From positions 1 to 54,996 of the forward strand of contig JAJPHU010000195.1 in assembly GCA_021325115.1 (NCBI GenBank): DNA of 54,996 nt. The letters run 5' to 3'. The stretch is from Planctomycetota bacterium (GTDB lineage Bacteria > Planctomycetota > Planctomycetia > Gemmatales > Gemmataceae). Numbering within the stretch: the stretch's first letter is position 1; each line of letters begins with the position of its first letter. The notes below the pieces were generated by a model. It searched no databases and was not told where the DNA came from. It saw only the letters and a program-made list of their open reading frames with translations. Made by a program: the position numbers and the translations under genes. This document shows positions 8,730 through 15,800 of this stretch, one piece after another.

Positions 8730-10229
8730 TCAGATCAAAGGCAGATTAACGCGCCTGTTTGTTCCGTGCAAGGAAAAAGACGACACTTGCGGGAGACGAT
8801 CCGCCTCCACACCAATCCGCTCGTTCGTTACCACTGTGCCGAACAACGTTAACGCCGTCGCTTCCTCAATGCGGACCTGCACCGTCTGACCGATCAACCG
8901 TTCATGGCCCTCGAAAACGACAATGTGGTCCGTCATCGTTCGCCCGGTTAGCTGCTTCGGTCCCGAATCTCCAGAGGACGGACGCCCTCCACTCGCCTTC
9001 AATTCGGTCTTGCTCAGCCCTTCGACCAGCACTTCGACTGTTTGCCCGATGCGGCGGCGATGGTCGGCGAGACTGACACGATTTTGGATCGCCAAAAGAT
9101 CATTATTGCGGCGCTTCTTGATCTCTTCGGGCACGTCATCGGCGAATAGCTCGTCGGCCTTGGTCCCGGGACGCGGGCTGTATTTGAAGATGAAACTGTT
9201 TTTGAAGCCCGCCTCGCGCACCAGATCGCAGGTTCGCTGAAACGATGCCTCTGTCTCGCCGCAGAAACCGACGATGAAATCACTGCTGATCGCTACGCCT
9301 GGCACGCGCTCACGGCAGCGCTGAAGCATGTCGCGGTAGAACTCGACCGTGTACAGCCGCTTCATGCGCTTGAGCACGTCGTTGCAGCCCGATTGCGCCG
9401 GAACGTGTAGATATTCGCATACTTTCGGCAAATGGCGAACAGCATCGAGCAGATCATCGCTCATGTCGCGCGGGAAGTTGGTGATGAACTTGATGCGTTC
9501 GAGGCCCGGTGTGTCGTGGATGCGCAGCAGCAGATCGCTCAGGCGTTCGCGGCGGCCATCAGCATATTGATATTCGTAACTATTGACGGTTTGGCCAAGC
9601 AGAGTGACTTCTTTGCACCCCTCGGCGGCAAGCTGGCGCACCTCGGCGGCGATATGTTCCGGCGGCCGGCTCTGCTCCGGGCCGCGCACGCTCGGCACGA
9701 TACAGTACGTGCAGAACTTATCGCAGCCGATCATGATGCGGACATAGGCCTGAAAGGGCGACGGCCGCATCGACGGATCGCGCAACGGATCGTAGCTCTC
9801 GAAGCTGCGCTCGACTTCGATGCGCGAGGCTTCCTTGCGATCGAGACTGAGGGCGAGTTGCGGTGTGTGCGTTTGCTGGACCGCAGCGATTAGTTCCGGC
9901 AGGCGGGCGAGTTGTCCGGTGCCGCAGACGATGTCCACATGGGGGGCACGGTGCAAGATCCATTCTTTGTCTTTCTGGGCCATACAGCCGAGGACGCCGA
10001 GGACTTTATCGGGATGACGCCGCTTGTGGGCGCGGAGCCGGCCCAGCGCGCTATAAATCTTGTCTTCGGCATGCTGACGGACGCTGCACGTGTTGAAGAG
10101 AATCACGTCGGCATCGGTGGCCTCGTGCGTCAGCTCATAGCCTTGGCGACGCAGTGCGCCGACTACCAATTCGCTATCGAGGACGTTCATCTGACAGCCG
10201 ACAGTTTCGATATACAACTTTTTGCTCAT
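8730..10229 (-). CDS. miaB: tRNA-2-methylthio-N6-dimethylallyladenosine synthase
   Basis: 499 residues. The N-terminal UPF0004 domain has the three cluster cysteines C12 (TVGCQMN), C48 (FNTCSV) and C82 (LGCMAQK). The radical-SAM motif CDKFCTYC (C-x3-C-x2-C) binds the second 4Fe-4S cluster, and a C-terminal TRAM domain (TGRTMTDHIVVFEGHERLIG) binds tRNA. It adds the methylthio group to i6A37. A Ser/Gly/Pro-rich stretch (ASGGRPSSGDSG) interrupts the start of TRAM. The start ATG lies 6 bases after the stop of a 36-codon ORF; the nearest AAGGGG is inside that ORF, which suggests coupled translation. Confidence 0.96.
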   Translation of the reverse strand: MSKKLYIETVGCQMNVLDSELVVGALRRQGYELTHEATDADVILFNTCSVRQHAEDKIYSALGRLRAHKRRHPDKVLGVLGCMAQKDKEWILHRAPHVDIVCGTGQLARLPELIAAVQQTHTPQLALSLDRKEASRIEVERSFESYDPLRDPSMRPSPFQAYVRIMIGCDKFCTYCIVPSVRGPEQSRPPEHIAAEVRQLAAEGCKEVTLLGQTVNSYEYQYADGRRERLSDLLLRIHDTPGLERIKFITNFPRDMSDDLLDAVRHLPKVCEYLHVPAQSGCNDVLKRMKRLYTVEFYRDMLQRCRERVPGVAISSDFIVGFCGETEASFQRTCDLVREAGFKNSFIFKYSPRPGTKADELFADDVPEEIKKRRNNDLLAIQNRVSLADHRRRIGQTVEVLVEGLSKTELKASGGRPSSGDSGPKQLTGRTMTDHIVVFEGHERLIGQTVQVRIEEATALTLFGTVVTNERIGVEADRLPQVSSFSLHGTNRRVNLPLI

Positions 10230-10235
10230 AACGAT

Positions 10236-10346
10236 TTACAACCCCTTGCGCTTGCGACGCGAGCGTTCCAGTCGGGCCAGTTCTTCTTCCAGGGAGCGAA
10301 TGCGTGTCTCTGCCTCATCCGGCGGCGTATATTCGCATATTCGCAT
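10236..10346 (-). CDS. Tiny coiled-coil protein upstream of miaB
   Basis: 36 codons: MRICEYTPPDEAETRIRSLE continuing as a charged amphipathic helix (EEELARLERSRRKRK) ending GL. AGGG lies about 7 bases before the ATG. The heptad-like Leu/Ile spacing suggests a short coiled coil, and the basic tail could bind nucleic acid. The stop codon is 6 bases before miaB and the previous small ORF ends 17 bases upstream, so the three probably share a transcript. I do not recognise a family. It could be a leader ORF that couples translation into miaB rather than a functional peptide. Confidence 0.5.
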   Translation of the reverse strand: MRICEYTPPDEAETRIRSLEEELARLERSRRKRKGL

Positions 10347-10363
10347 ATTTTCGCCCTGTGACC

Positions 10364-10522
10364 TTATCGACGCCCCGCAACCGGCAGCGTCTTGCTCATC
10401 CTGCCACGTTTGGGGGATGGTCCTTGAATCATAGCGACGGTGTCCTCTACTTCAGGCGTTCTTCGAATAGGTGGAGTTGCGCCAGGAGCTAAACAGGGCT
10501 TCAGCAAGTCCATATCGATCAT
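10364..10522 (-). CDS. Small hypothetical protein (52 aa)
   Basis: The ATG at 10522 has a strong GGAG six bases upstream. The product begins MIDMDLLKPCLAPGATPPIR and ends with a basic, Gly/Ser/Pro-rich tail (GPSPKRGRMSKTLPVAGRR). It looks unstructured, with no domain, signal peptide or membrane segment. Good ribosome-binding context and tight packing ahead of the 36-codon ORF and miaB support a real gene. Function unknown. Confidence 0.5.
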   Translation of the reverse strand: MIDMDLLKPCLAPGATPPIRRTPEVEDTVAMIQGPSPKRGRMSKTLPVAGRR

Positions 10523-10633
10523 TTGAATCTCCTTCTGGGAACAGCGCAAAAAAACAACAGAGCGCCCGCGTGATGCTTAACGTAGCACCTGCCGTCGCCC
10601 TGTTTGTTTGCCCGACCGGGTTCCCGTCAGGAT

Positions 10634-11803
10634 TCAAGTTGTATTTCTCATTATAGGGGACAGAGCAACACATCGCAACGTCAAGAGCGTGACTTCTGGA
10701 CGGCACAAATAGCGCAGAGGATAATCGCCGGACAGGCCGCGGCTGACGTGCAAGAGCGTTGGCGCTTCATCGAAAACGCCGCAATCATAACGGCGACCAT
10801 AACGACTGGGAACGAGCACCGAGCCGAACAGCGGGAAGCGTACTTGGCCGCCGTGGACATGGCCGGACAGCATCAGATCGATGCCAGTTCGCCGCGCCCA
10901 GCGTATGTTGTCCGGCGTATGACTTAGGCATAGACGGAACCGTTCGGGCGGACAGTCCGACAGGTCCGGCGGCGGCTTCAGCCACGGACCTTCGTGGCCG
11001 ATAACTATCAGCGGTTCGCCGCGCACTTCCATCTGATGCCAGCTATTCTGGGGAACGATCATGCCCAGGCGGCGCAGGCGGCGGCGGATGTATGACGTTT
11101 CCAGCCAGTGATCGTGATTGCCGAGAATGGCAAAGGCGGCGATACGCCAGCGCAGCCGTCCCAGAACGGGCACAATCCAGCGCACATGCTGGCTGCTGTC
11201 GGCAATGTCGCCGGTGAGGGCTACGAGGTCCGGCTGCCACTCGGCGCAGCGGTCCATGACGAATTGAAAATAGTCGCGCGCCGGCGTGCCCAGAAAATGT
11301 AGATCGCTCAGGTGCAAAATAGTCAGTCCGTCCCAGGCGGCCGGCAGACGCGGCAGACGAAGGGTGCGCTCGACCAGTTCAACCTGGAACACTTCATTCC
11401 CCGGCAAACGGGCCAGCAGACGTTTGCGGCTGTCGCCGAGAGGACGCCGACCCAGATGTTTGGCGACATCGAGGATGCGGCCTTGTTTGACAAGAGAGGG
11501 GTCGCGGCGAAGGAGGCGCGCGACCGTGTTCAACGGCAGAGCGATGAAACCGACCGCGAGGCACACGCGGACATAGAGCGTCGCCAGTTGTGTCCCGGTA
11601 AACTCCGGCGACACCTCCGGCAAATCGTGCAAGTCCCAACCGAAAGCCCAGCCCAACGCCGGTGGAAAAGCACCAATCAAGAGAGCGTGGCCAAAGTGAA
11701 TGATCGTCCCTGCATGGCGCGGCAGGGGCAGGCCATACCACCAATTGTGGCTAACGATCATCAGAACGAGATGGCCAAGACAAGCACCTGCGAACAATAA
11801 CAT
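10634..11803 (-). CDS. Membrane-anchored metallophosphoesterase (calcineurin-like)
   Basis: 389 residues. About four hydrophobic segments occupy residues 1-130 (starting MLLFAGACLGHLVLMIVS), followed by a cytoplasmic or periplasmic phosphoesterase domain with all five metal motifs: LHLSDLHFLG, LTGDIADSSQH, ILGNHDHW, a conserved GHEG, and LSGHVHGGQVRFP. The layout resembles YkuE/YaeI-type phosphodiesterases, which in some bacteria hydrolyse lipid-linked phosphates; the substrate here is not known. The ATG at 11803 is chosen because AGGGA lies 6 bases upstream and it starts 13 bases after the stop of the PAS-GAF-receiver gene; a longer frame would overlap that gene. Confidence 0.85.
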   Translation of the reverse strand: MLLFAGACLGHLVLMIVSHNWWYGLPLPRHAGTIIHFGHALLIGAFPPALGWAFGWDLHDLPEVSPEFTGTQLATLYVRVCLAVGFIALPLNTVARLLRRDPSLVKQGRILDVAKHLGRRPLGDSRKRLLARLPGNEVFQVELVERTLRLPRLPAAWDGLTILHLSDLHFLGTPARDYFQFVMDRCAEWQPDLVALTGDIADSSQHVRWIVPVLGRLRWRIAAFAILGNHDHWLETSYIRRRLRRLGMIVPQNSWHQMEVRGEPLIVIGHEGPWLKPPPDLSDCPPERFRLCLSHTPDNIRWARRTGIDLMLSGHVHGGQVRFPLFGSVLVPSRYGRRYDCGVFDEAPTLLHVSRGLSGDYPLRYLCRPEVTLLTLRCVALSPIMRNTT

Positions 11804-11816
11804 CAGCAATCCCTGC

Positions 11817-13535
11817 TCAAGTTCGATCGGAAGAAGGGGAACGAAGGGCCGGTTCTTGCGGAGCGGGCATGGCCAGCGCATCGCGAAGCTGATCGACGCG
11901 GAACGGTTTGAACAACACAAAGCGTAGGCCGTCTTGCCGCGCCTTAACCAGGGCGTGCGTCGGATCGTAGCCATAGCCAGTCATGAGGATGACACGGGCT
12001 TGCGGCTGGGCCTCGCGCAAGCGGCGATAAACCTCGTAGCCGGACATATCCGGCAGGCGGATATCGGCGAGGATGGCGTCATAGGTGCTAAGGCGGGCCA
12101 TCGTCAGCGCCTCCTGGCCGTCGCGCGCTGTCTCGACAATGCAGCCCCAACGGCCCAACAGACCGTGAGCAGAACGACGGACGCGATCGTCGTTGTCGGC
12201 AACCAGGATGCGCAAACCCTTGAGCGCTGGCGGTGGTGGTTCCTTGACGCTGGCCGGACGCGATGGGGCAATGTCTTCGCCGACTTTTTGGATACACTGT
12301 TTCATCGAACGCGCGCCGACGATGATGCGGCGAATCTTGTCGGCCATCTCCGGATCGTGGCCGATATAGCGCTCCAAGATCGATGTGGCCGCAGCGAGAA
12401 TCTCATCGACCGGCAGGGCCACCTCGCGGTTGATTGCTTCGATCGATTGGCTGGCCGTGGTGCTTTTCTCAACCTGTAGCAGTTCCAGGGTATGCAGGGC
12501 GGCGGCGATTTCGTGACTGAAAATCTCGACGAATTGCAGGTCGGCCTCGCCAAAAGCGTTCGGCTTGGGGCTTTCGACATTGAACGTGCCGATGACTTTG
12601 TCCTGAAAGATCAACGGCACCGTCAGCGAGCTACGGGCGCCAGGAGCGCCGGGAAGATAGAGAGGATCGGCGGCAGTATCGGGACAAAGATAGCTTTTGC
12701 CAGTGGCAGCAACGTAGCCGGTAACGCCTTGGCCTTCACAGCTGGCCAAAAGGACACGGTTGGCGGCCTGCGGCGTCATGCCTTCTTGCACCAGCGGTTC
12801 GAGCCGGCCGGTCTGTGGGTCGAGCAGACGAATTTCGATCACTTCATAATGGAGCAAATCACGGGTGAAACGGCGGATATTAAGCTTGAGCAACTCGATG
12901 CGTTCCGCGACGCTCATGTCGGCAAGCTGATCGGCCGACAGTGCCGCCAGTTCTCGGCCGGCTTTGTGCAAGGCGTCGAGTTTTTGCTGTTGCTGGACCA
13001 AGGCGGTAACATCGCGGCCAAGGACAAGAAGAAACGGTTTAGGACTATCCGACTCGCTAATGGGCTTAATGTGCAGATCGATAATGCGTCCCTCGCGGCA
13101 ACGCAAGCGAACCGCCTCATTGCCGTGCTCCGCCCCATCCAGGGCGGCACGGAAGGGACAAAACTCCGGGCCAACGATGTCCGGTGATGCGCCAAGCACT
13201 TCGTAGAAGTTGCGTCCGGTGGCTGGTCCGCCGCACCATGCCTCGAAGGCTGGATTGGCCAGACGCACATACAAGTCGGCATCGACCACGGCCACTCCAT
13301 CAGGCAAGGCAGCGAGAATGGACTGCGAGCGCACCAAAGTGCGTAGGCCATGCAGTACAGCGGGATCGGCCGGGTTGGCCACGATGGCGTCGAGCGACTG
13401 ACGGCGGAGTTGATCCAGACCAGCGTCCCAAGACGCGGCATGGACGAAGTCACCTTCCAGACCGCACTGGCGCAACCAGTCGGCCCCGGTCAAGTCGGTG
13501 TCACCGAGAACCAGAAAACGCCGTCGCTTCGCCAC
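11817..13535 (-). CDS. PAS-GAF-receiver signalling protein with a pseudo-histidine-kinase helix
   Basis: 572 residues from a GTG at 13535 with GGAGGTGG seven bases upstream. Order: N-terminal receiver-like stretch (1-65), PAS (about 68-180), GAF (about 205-355), a HisKA-like helical pair (360-415), Pro-rich linker (425-440), and a C-terminal receiver (442-556). The receiver has D448/D449, phospho-acceptor D491 (AILADIRLPD) and K543 (FKPF), so it should be phosphorylatable. In the HisKA-like segment the usual SHELRTPL reads NREVALPV, so the histidine is replaced by R370, and no HATPase domain follows. The protein is probably a sensor-receiver adaptor phosphorylated by another kinase. It precedes the metallophosphoesterase by 13 bases. 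Confidence 0.82.
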   Translation of the reverse strand: MAKRRRFLVLGDTDLTGADWLRQCGLEGDFVHAASWDAGLDQLRRQSLDAIVANPADPAVLHGLRTLVRSQSILAALPDGVAVVDADLYVRLANPAFEAWCGGPATGRNFYEVLGASPDIVGPEFCPFRAALDGAEHGNEAVRLRCREGRIIDLHIKPISESDSPKPFLLVLGRDVTALVQQQQKLDALHKAGRELAALSADQLADMSVAERIELLKLNIRRFTRDLLHYEVIEIRLLDPQTGRLEPLVQEGMTPQAANRVLLASCEGQGVTGYVAATGKSYLCPDTAADPLYLPGAPGARSSLTVPLIFQDKVIGTFNVESPKPNAFGEADLQFVEIFSHEIAAALHTLELLQVEKSTTASQSIEAINREVALPVDEILAAATSILERYIGHDPEMADKIRRIIVGARSMKQCIQKVGEDIAPSRPASVKEPPPPALKGLRILVADNDDRVRRSAHGLLGRWGCIVETARDGQEALTMARLSTYDAILADIRLPDMSGYEVYRRLREAQPQARVILMTGYGYDPTHALVKARQDGLRFVLFKPFRVDQLRDALAMPAPQEPALRSPSSDRT

Positions 13536-13649
13536 GCAGGAACCACCTCCGCCAAAAATAAGGGAAGCACGTTGATTATAGATGCGGCAGTGCCGTACCA
13601 CAAGATTCATACAGGGAATACAGACTATTGGAGATAAGAAGCACGATCC

Positions 13650-13793
13650 CAAGGAACCGCCAAGGCGCTCAGAATGCCACGAAAAATCAAGATAAAAAAG
13701 AGAGAAAATAGACAATCTGATTTCGCTGATTTTCGGCTTTTTGTCTTTTCTCTTTTCTGTTCTTGGCGTTTGGGGCGTCTTGGCAATTCCTTG
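13650..13793. repeat. Long imperfect inverted repeat in a 315-base gap
   Basis: The gap 13536-13850 holds no gene. It contains arms CAAGGAACCGCCAAGGCGC on the left and the complement of CAAGGAATTGCCAAGACGC on the right. Inside them is a second pairing of AAAAGAGAGAAAATAGACAA with TTGTCTTTTCTCTTTT, around an AT-rich core (GATTTCGCTGATTTTCGGC). It separates two minus-strand genes and may end transcription of the ATP-cone gene. Confidence 0.6.
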
Positions 13794-13850
13794 AGTTAGA
13801 GATCGTTTTCTTGTTTCCGCACCCCACGTGGAAACAAAAGACAACGCCTA

Positions 13851-15593
13851 TTACTCTTGTTTCGCAGCAGGGAAAGTGAGTTGGCGCGCAGGGAGCAGCC
13901 TACGGATCAGGCGTAGGCGGACCACATCGGTTTGCCGCCAGGCTGCATGCAGCCAGTCGGCGACCTGTTCCGGCGATGGTGTTTTGTCCTCCGGCAGGAA
14001 CAGCGCCAGTGTGCCGTGTTCGGCGATATTATGCAGAACGCCGGCCGAACGCAGCTGGCCCCTGAGCGGCGCTGTTGCGTCCCACGCTGTCAAGCCCGCT
14101 ACGTTCTCGGCAAGCGGGGCGTCAGCGCTATCGCCGAGATGGAAACTGAAGGGACCATCGAGGCAGGTATCGAGATGAGCAGTGCGGCCATCCTGGCGCA
14201 GCACGTCGCGCAGACGCTGCACGATCTGCCGGGCGAAATCCAGGGCAGCACCGCCAGTGCTCAGCCCTTTCTTGATGAACGAATGCACCACGCTATCCAG
14301 CCCCACCGGAGCAACGAGCAGACGTGCGCGATCGAGGAGAAAGCCGTTGGTGAGTGCCGGTGCATCGGCTGGCAGATGCGAGCGGCTGCGCTCCAGACGA
14401 CGGAGATATTCGCGCTTCTGTACGCCGGCACTCAGCGCGAGGCGTGCGAGGCTGCCGAGCTTCGATAAAAACTTGGCCGGATCACCGTCGATACCCGGTT
14501 GCAGCGCGAGCTGCGGTAGGTGCAGACCCACAGTCAGCAGCACGGCCGGATGCTGTCGGTCGATGCCTTCGGCGAGGGCTGTCGGCCGGCGCGGACGATC
14601 GAAGACAAAAGCCAGCGGTGCCCCTTCCAGGGCTAGCCGTGCCAGCTGCCGCAGACGCTCGCGCTGTGCCGAATCTTCCAGGAAGTCACGCTCACTCAGG
14701 TGCCAATCGATGCGAACGAATCTGGCAATCGGGATTGCCAGCTTGGATCGCAGTAACTCTTTCGCCAGTTCATTGGCCACCTCACCCAGTTGCTCGCTGT
14801 GTAGCTTCCGTTGCTGCCCGGCAAACAGCGGTCCCTCGGCCAATTCCCCTGCCCAAGACGGTGGCGCGGTGCTGTTGAGGTTGACAATCCCCTGCAATCC
14901 GGTCAGACGCAAGCCGATGGTGAGATCCCGGACGAACGCGCCGGCGTCCGGTCGGTCCTGCGCCGTCAGAAGGTACTCTGGCCCATCGAACACGACGAAG
15001 CAGCCCACGAAACGCCGCAATTCCGAGAGAGCGGCGAGCAATTCTTGCTGTACATCAAGCGGCGGTCCCAACAGGCAGCCAGCCAACTTGTTCGGCATCT
15101 CCAATCCCGTCAGCGTCAGCAGACCCGCCCTCTGTGCTGCAGCCAGGTCGCGGGTGAAGACCGACTGTAAGGCATACTCGCACATGCAGGAGGCGAGGAC
15201 AGCGGACAGCGGCGTTCCGCGCGCAAAGCGCAGCACCACTTCGGAAGAGACAGGATGAGTCTCACTCTGCTCGGTCCACCCTGTGCGAGACCGCACACGC
15301 TCCCGACCGAAACGTGCGAATGCCTCGGCCAGTGCTGGTTGCCCCAGCTCACGAACGACTTTAATTACGACTTCAGCGATCTGTTCTGTGGTTGGTGTTG
15401 TCCCTTCGCTTTCGAGGGTGAGAAAATGAACAACGCCATCGGCCAATTCGCGGGCCAGAAAGGCATCGGGACGGCCCAATTCTTCGCTGGCGGCGAACAG
15501 CGCTCGGCTGATCTTATCGGCGTCGAAGGGGACAATCTGTCCGTCGCGCTTATGAACCCAGGCTGGCGGCCCAGGGGAAAAGGAGTCGGTCAC
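13851..15593 (-). CDS. ATP-cone protein, degenerate class III ribonucleotide reductase-like
   Basis: 580 residues from a GTG at 15593 (GGAGG seven bases upstream). Residues 12-100 are an ATP-cone (WVHKRDGQIVPFDADKISRA), the nucleotide-sensing module of ribonucleotide reductases and NrdR. The remainder resembles the NrdD barrel: an N-terminal segment placed like the HIHDLD region but reading LLTLTGLEMPNKLAGCLL, and VGLHLPQLALQPGIDGDPAKF placed like NLPRIA in NrdD. The C-terminal zinc cysteines and glycyl-radical motif (RVCGY-type) are absent: the last 120 residues contain only one Cys and no match. It is therefore unlikely to reduce ribonucleotides and may be a nucleotide-responsive regulator or a degenerating paralogue. 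The NrdD link is inferred from pattern only. Confidence 0.6.
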   Translation of the reverse strand: MTDSFSPGPPAWVHKRDGQIVPFDADKISRALFAASEELGRPDAFLARELADGVVHFLTLESEGTTPTTEQIAEVVIKVVRELGQPALAEAFARFGRERVRSRTGWTEQSETHPVSSEVVLRFARGTPLSAVLASCMCEYALQSVFTRDLAAAQRAGLLTLTGLEMPNKLAGCLLGPPLDVQQELLAALSELRRFVGCFVVFDGPEYLLTAQDRPDAGAFVRDLTIGLRLTGLQGIVNLNSTAPPSWAGELAEGPLFAGQQRKLHSEQLGEVANELAKELLRSKLAIPIARFVRIDWHLSERDFLEDSAQRERLRQLARLALEGAPLAFVFDRPRRPTALAEGIDRQHPAVLLTVGLHLPQLALQPGIDGDPAKFLSKLGSLARLALSAGVQKREYLRRLERSRSHLPADAPALTNGFLLDRARLLVAPVGLDSVVHSFIKKGLSTGGAALDFARQIVQRLRDVLRQDGRTAHLDTCLDGPFSFHLGDSADAPLAENVAGLTAWDATAPLRGQLRSAGVLHNIAEHGTLALFLPEDKTPSPEQVADWLHAAWRQTDVVRLRLIRRLLPARQLTFPAAKQE

Positions 15594-15616
15594 GAAGGCA
15601 CCTCCTTGCGCGCTTC

Positions 15617-15673
15617 TTGCCAGCCTGCCATAGCCGCAAAGGATGTCCTTGCGGGCACGGCAGGCTGGCAGCG
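15617..15673. repeat. Palindromic repeat, 'gccagcctgcc' family
   Basis: Arms TTGCCAGCCTGCC and GGCAGGCTGGCA with an inner CCGCAAAGGA/TCCTTGCGG pairing. It lies between divergent genes. Relatives with diverged arms are at 34884-34944, 37450-37503 and 39902-39956, and possibly a degenerate copy near 1088-1132. Confidence 0.75.
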
Positions 15674-15710
15674 AGAATTTTAAAACCGCAGGATTATTCT
15701 ACAGATAATC

Positions 15711-15739
15711 TTGTGGATGCGGCAGCGCTCCTCTACAAT
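15711..15739 (+). promoter_or_regulatory. Sigma70-type promoter for the 735-aa exported protein
   Basis: TTGTGG at 15711-15716, a 17-base spacer, and TACAAT at 15734-15739 (5 of 6). It lies 61 bases upstream of the ATG at 15801. Confidence 0.5.
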
Positions 15740-15800
15740 GTCCGAACATTTGCAGAAAAACGATTCCACGACTCCAGTTTGATCCAAAAAGGAGAGCACG

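Noticed and set aside
8940..9010. Ser/Gly-rich insertion in MiaB as another palindrome
   Set aside because: The encoding DNA does not form convincing paired arms; natural linker variation is simpler.
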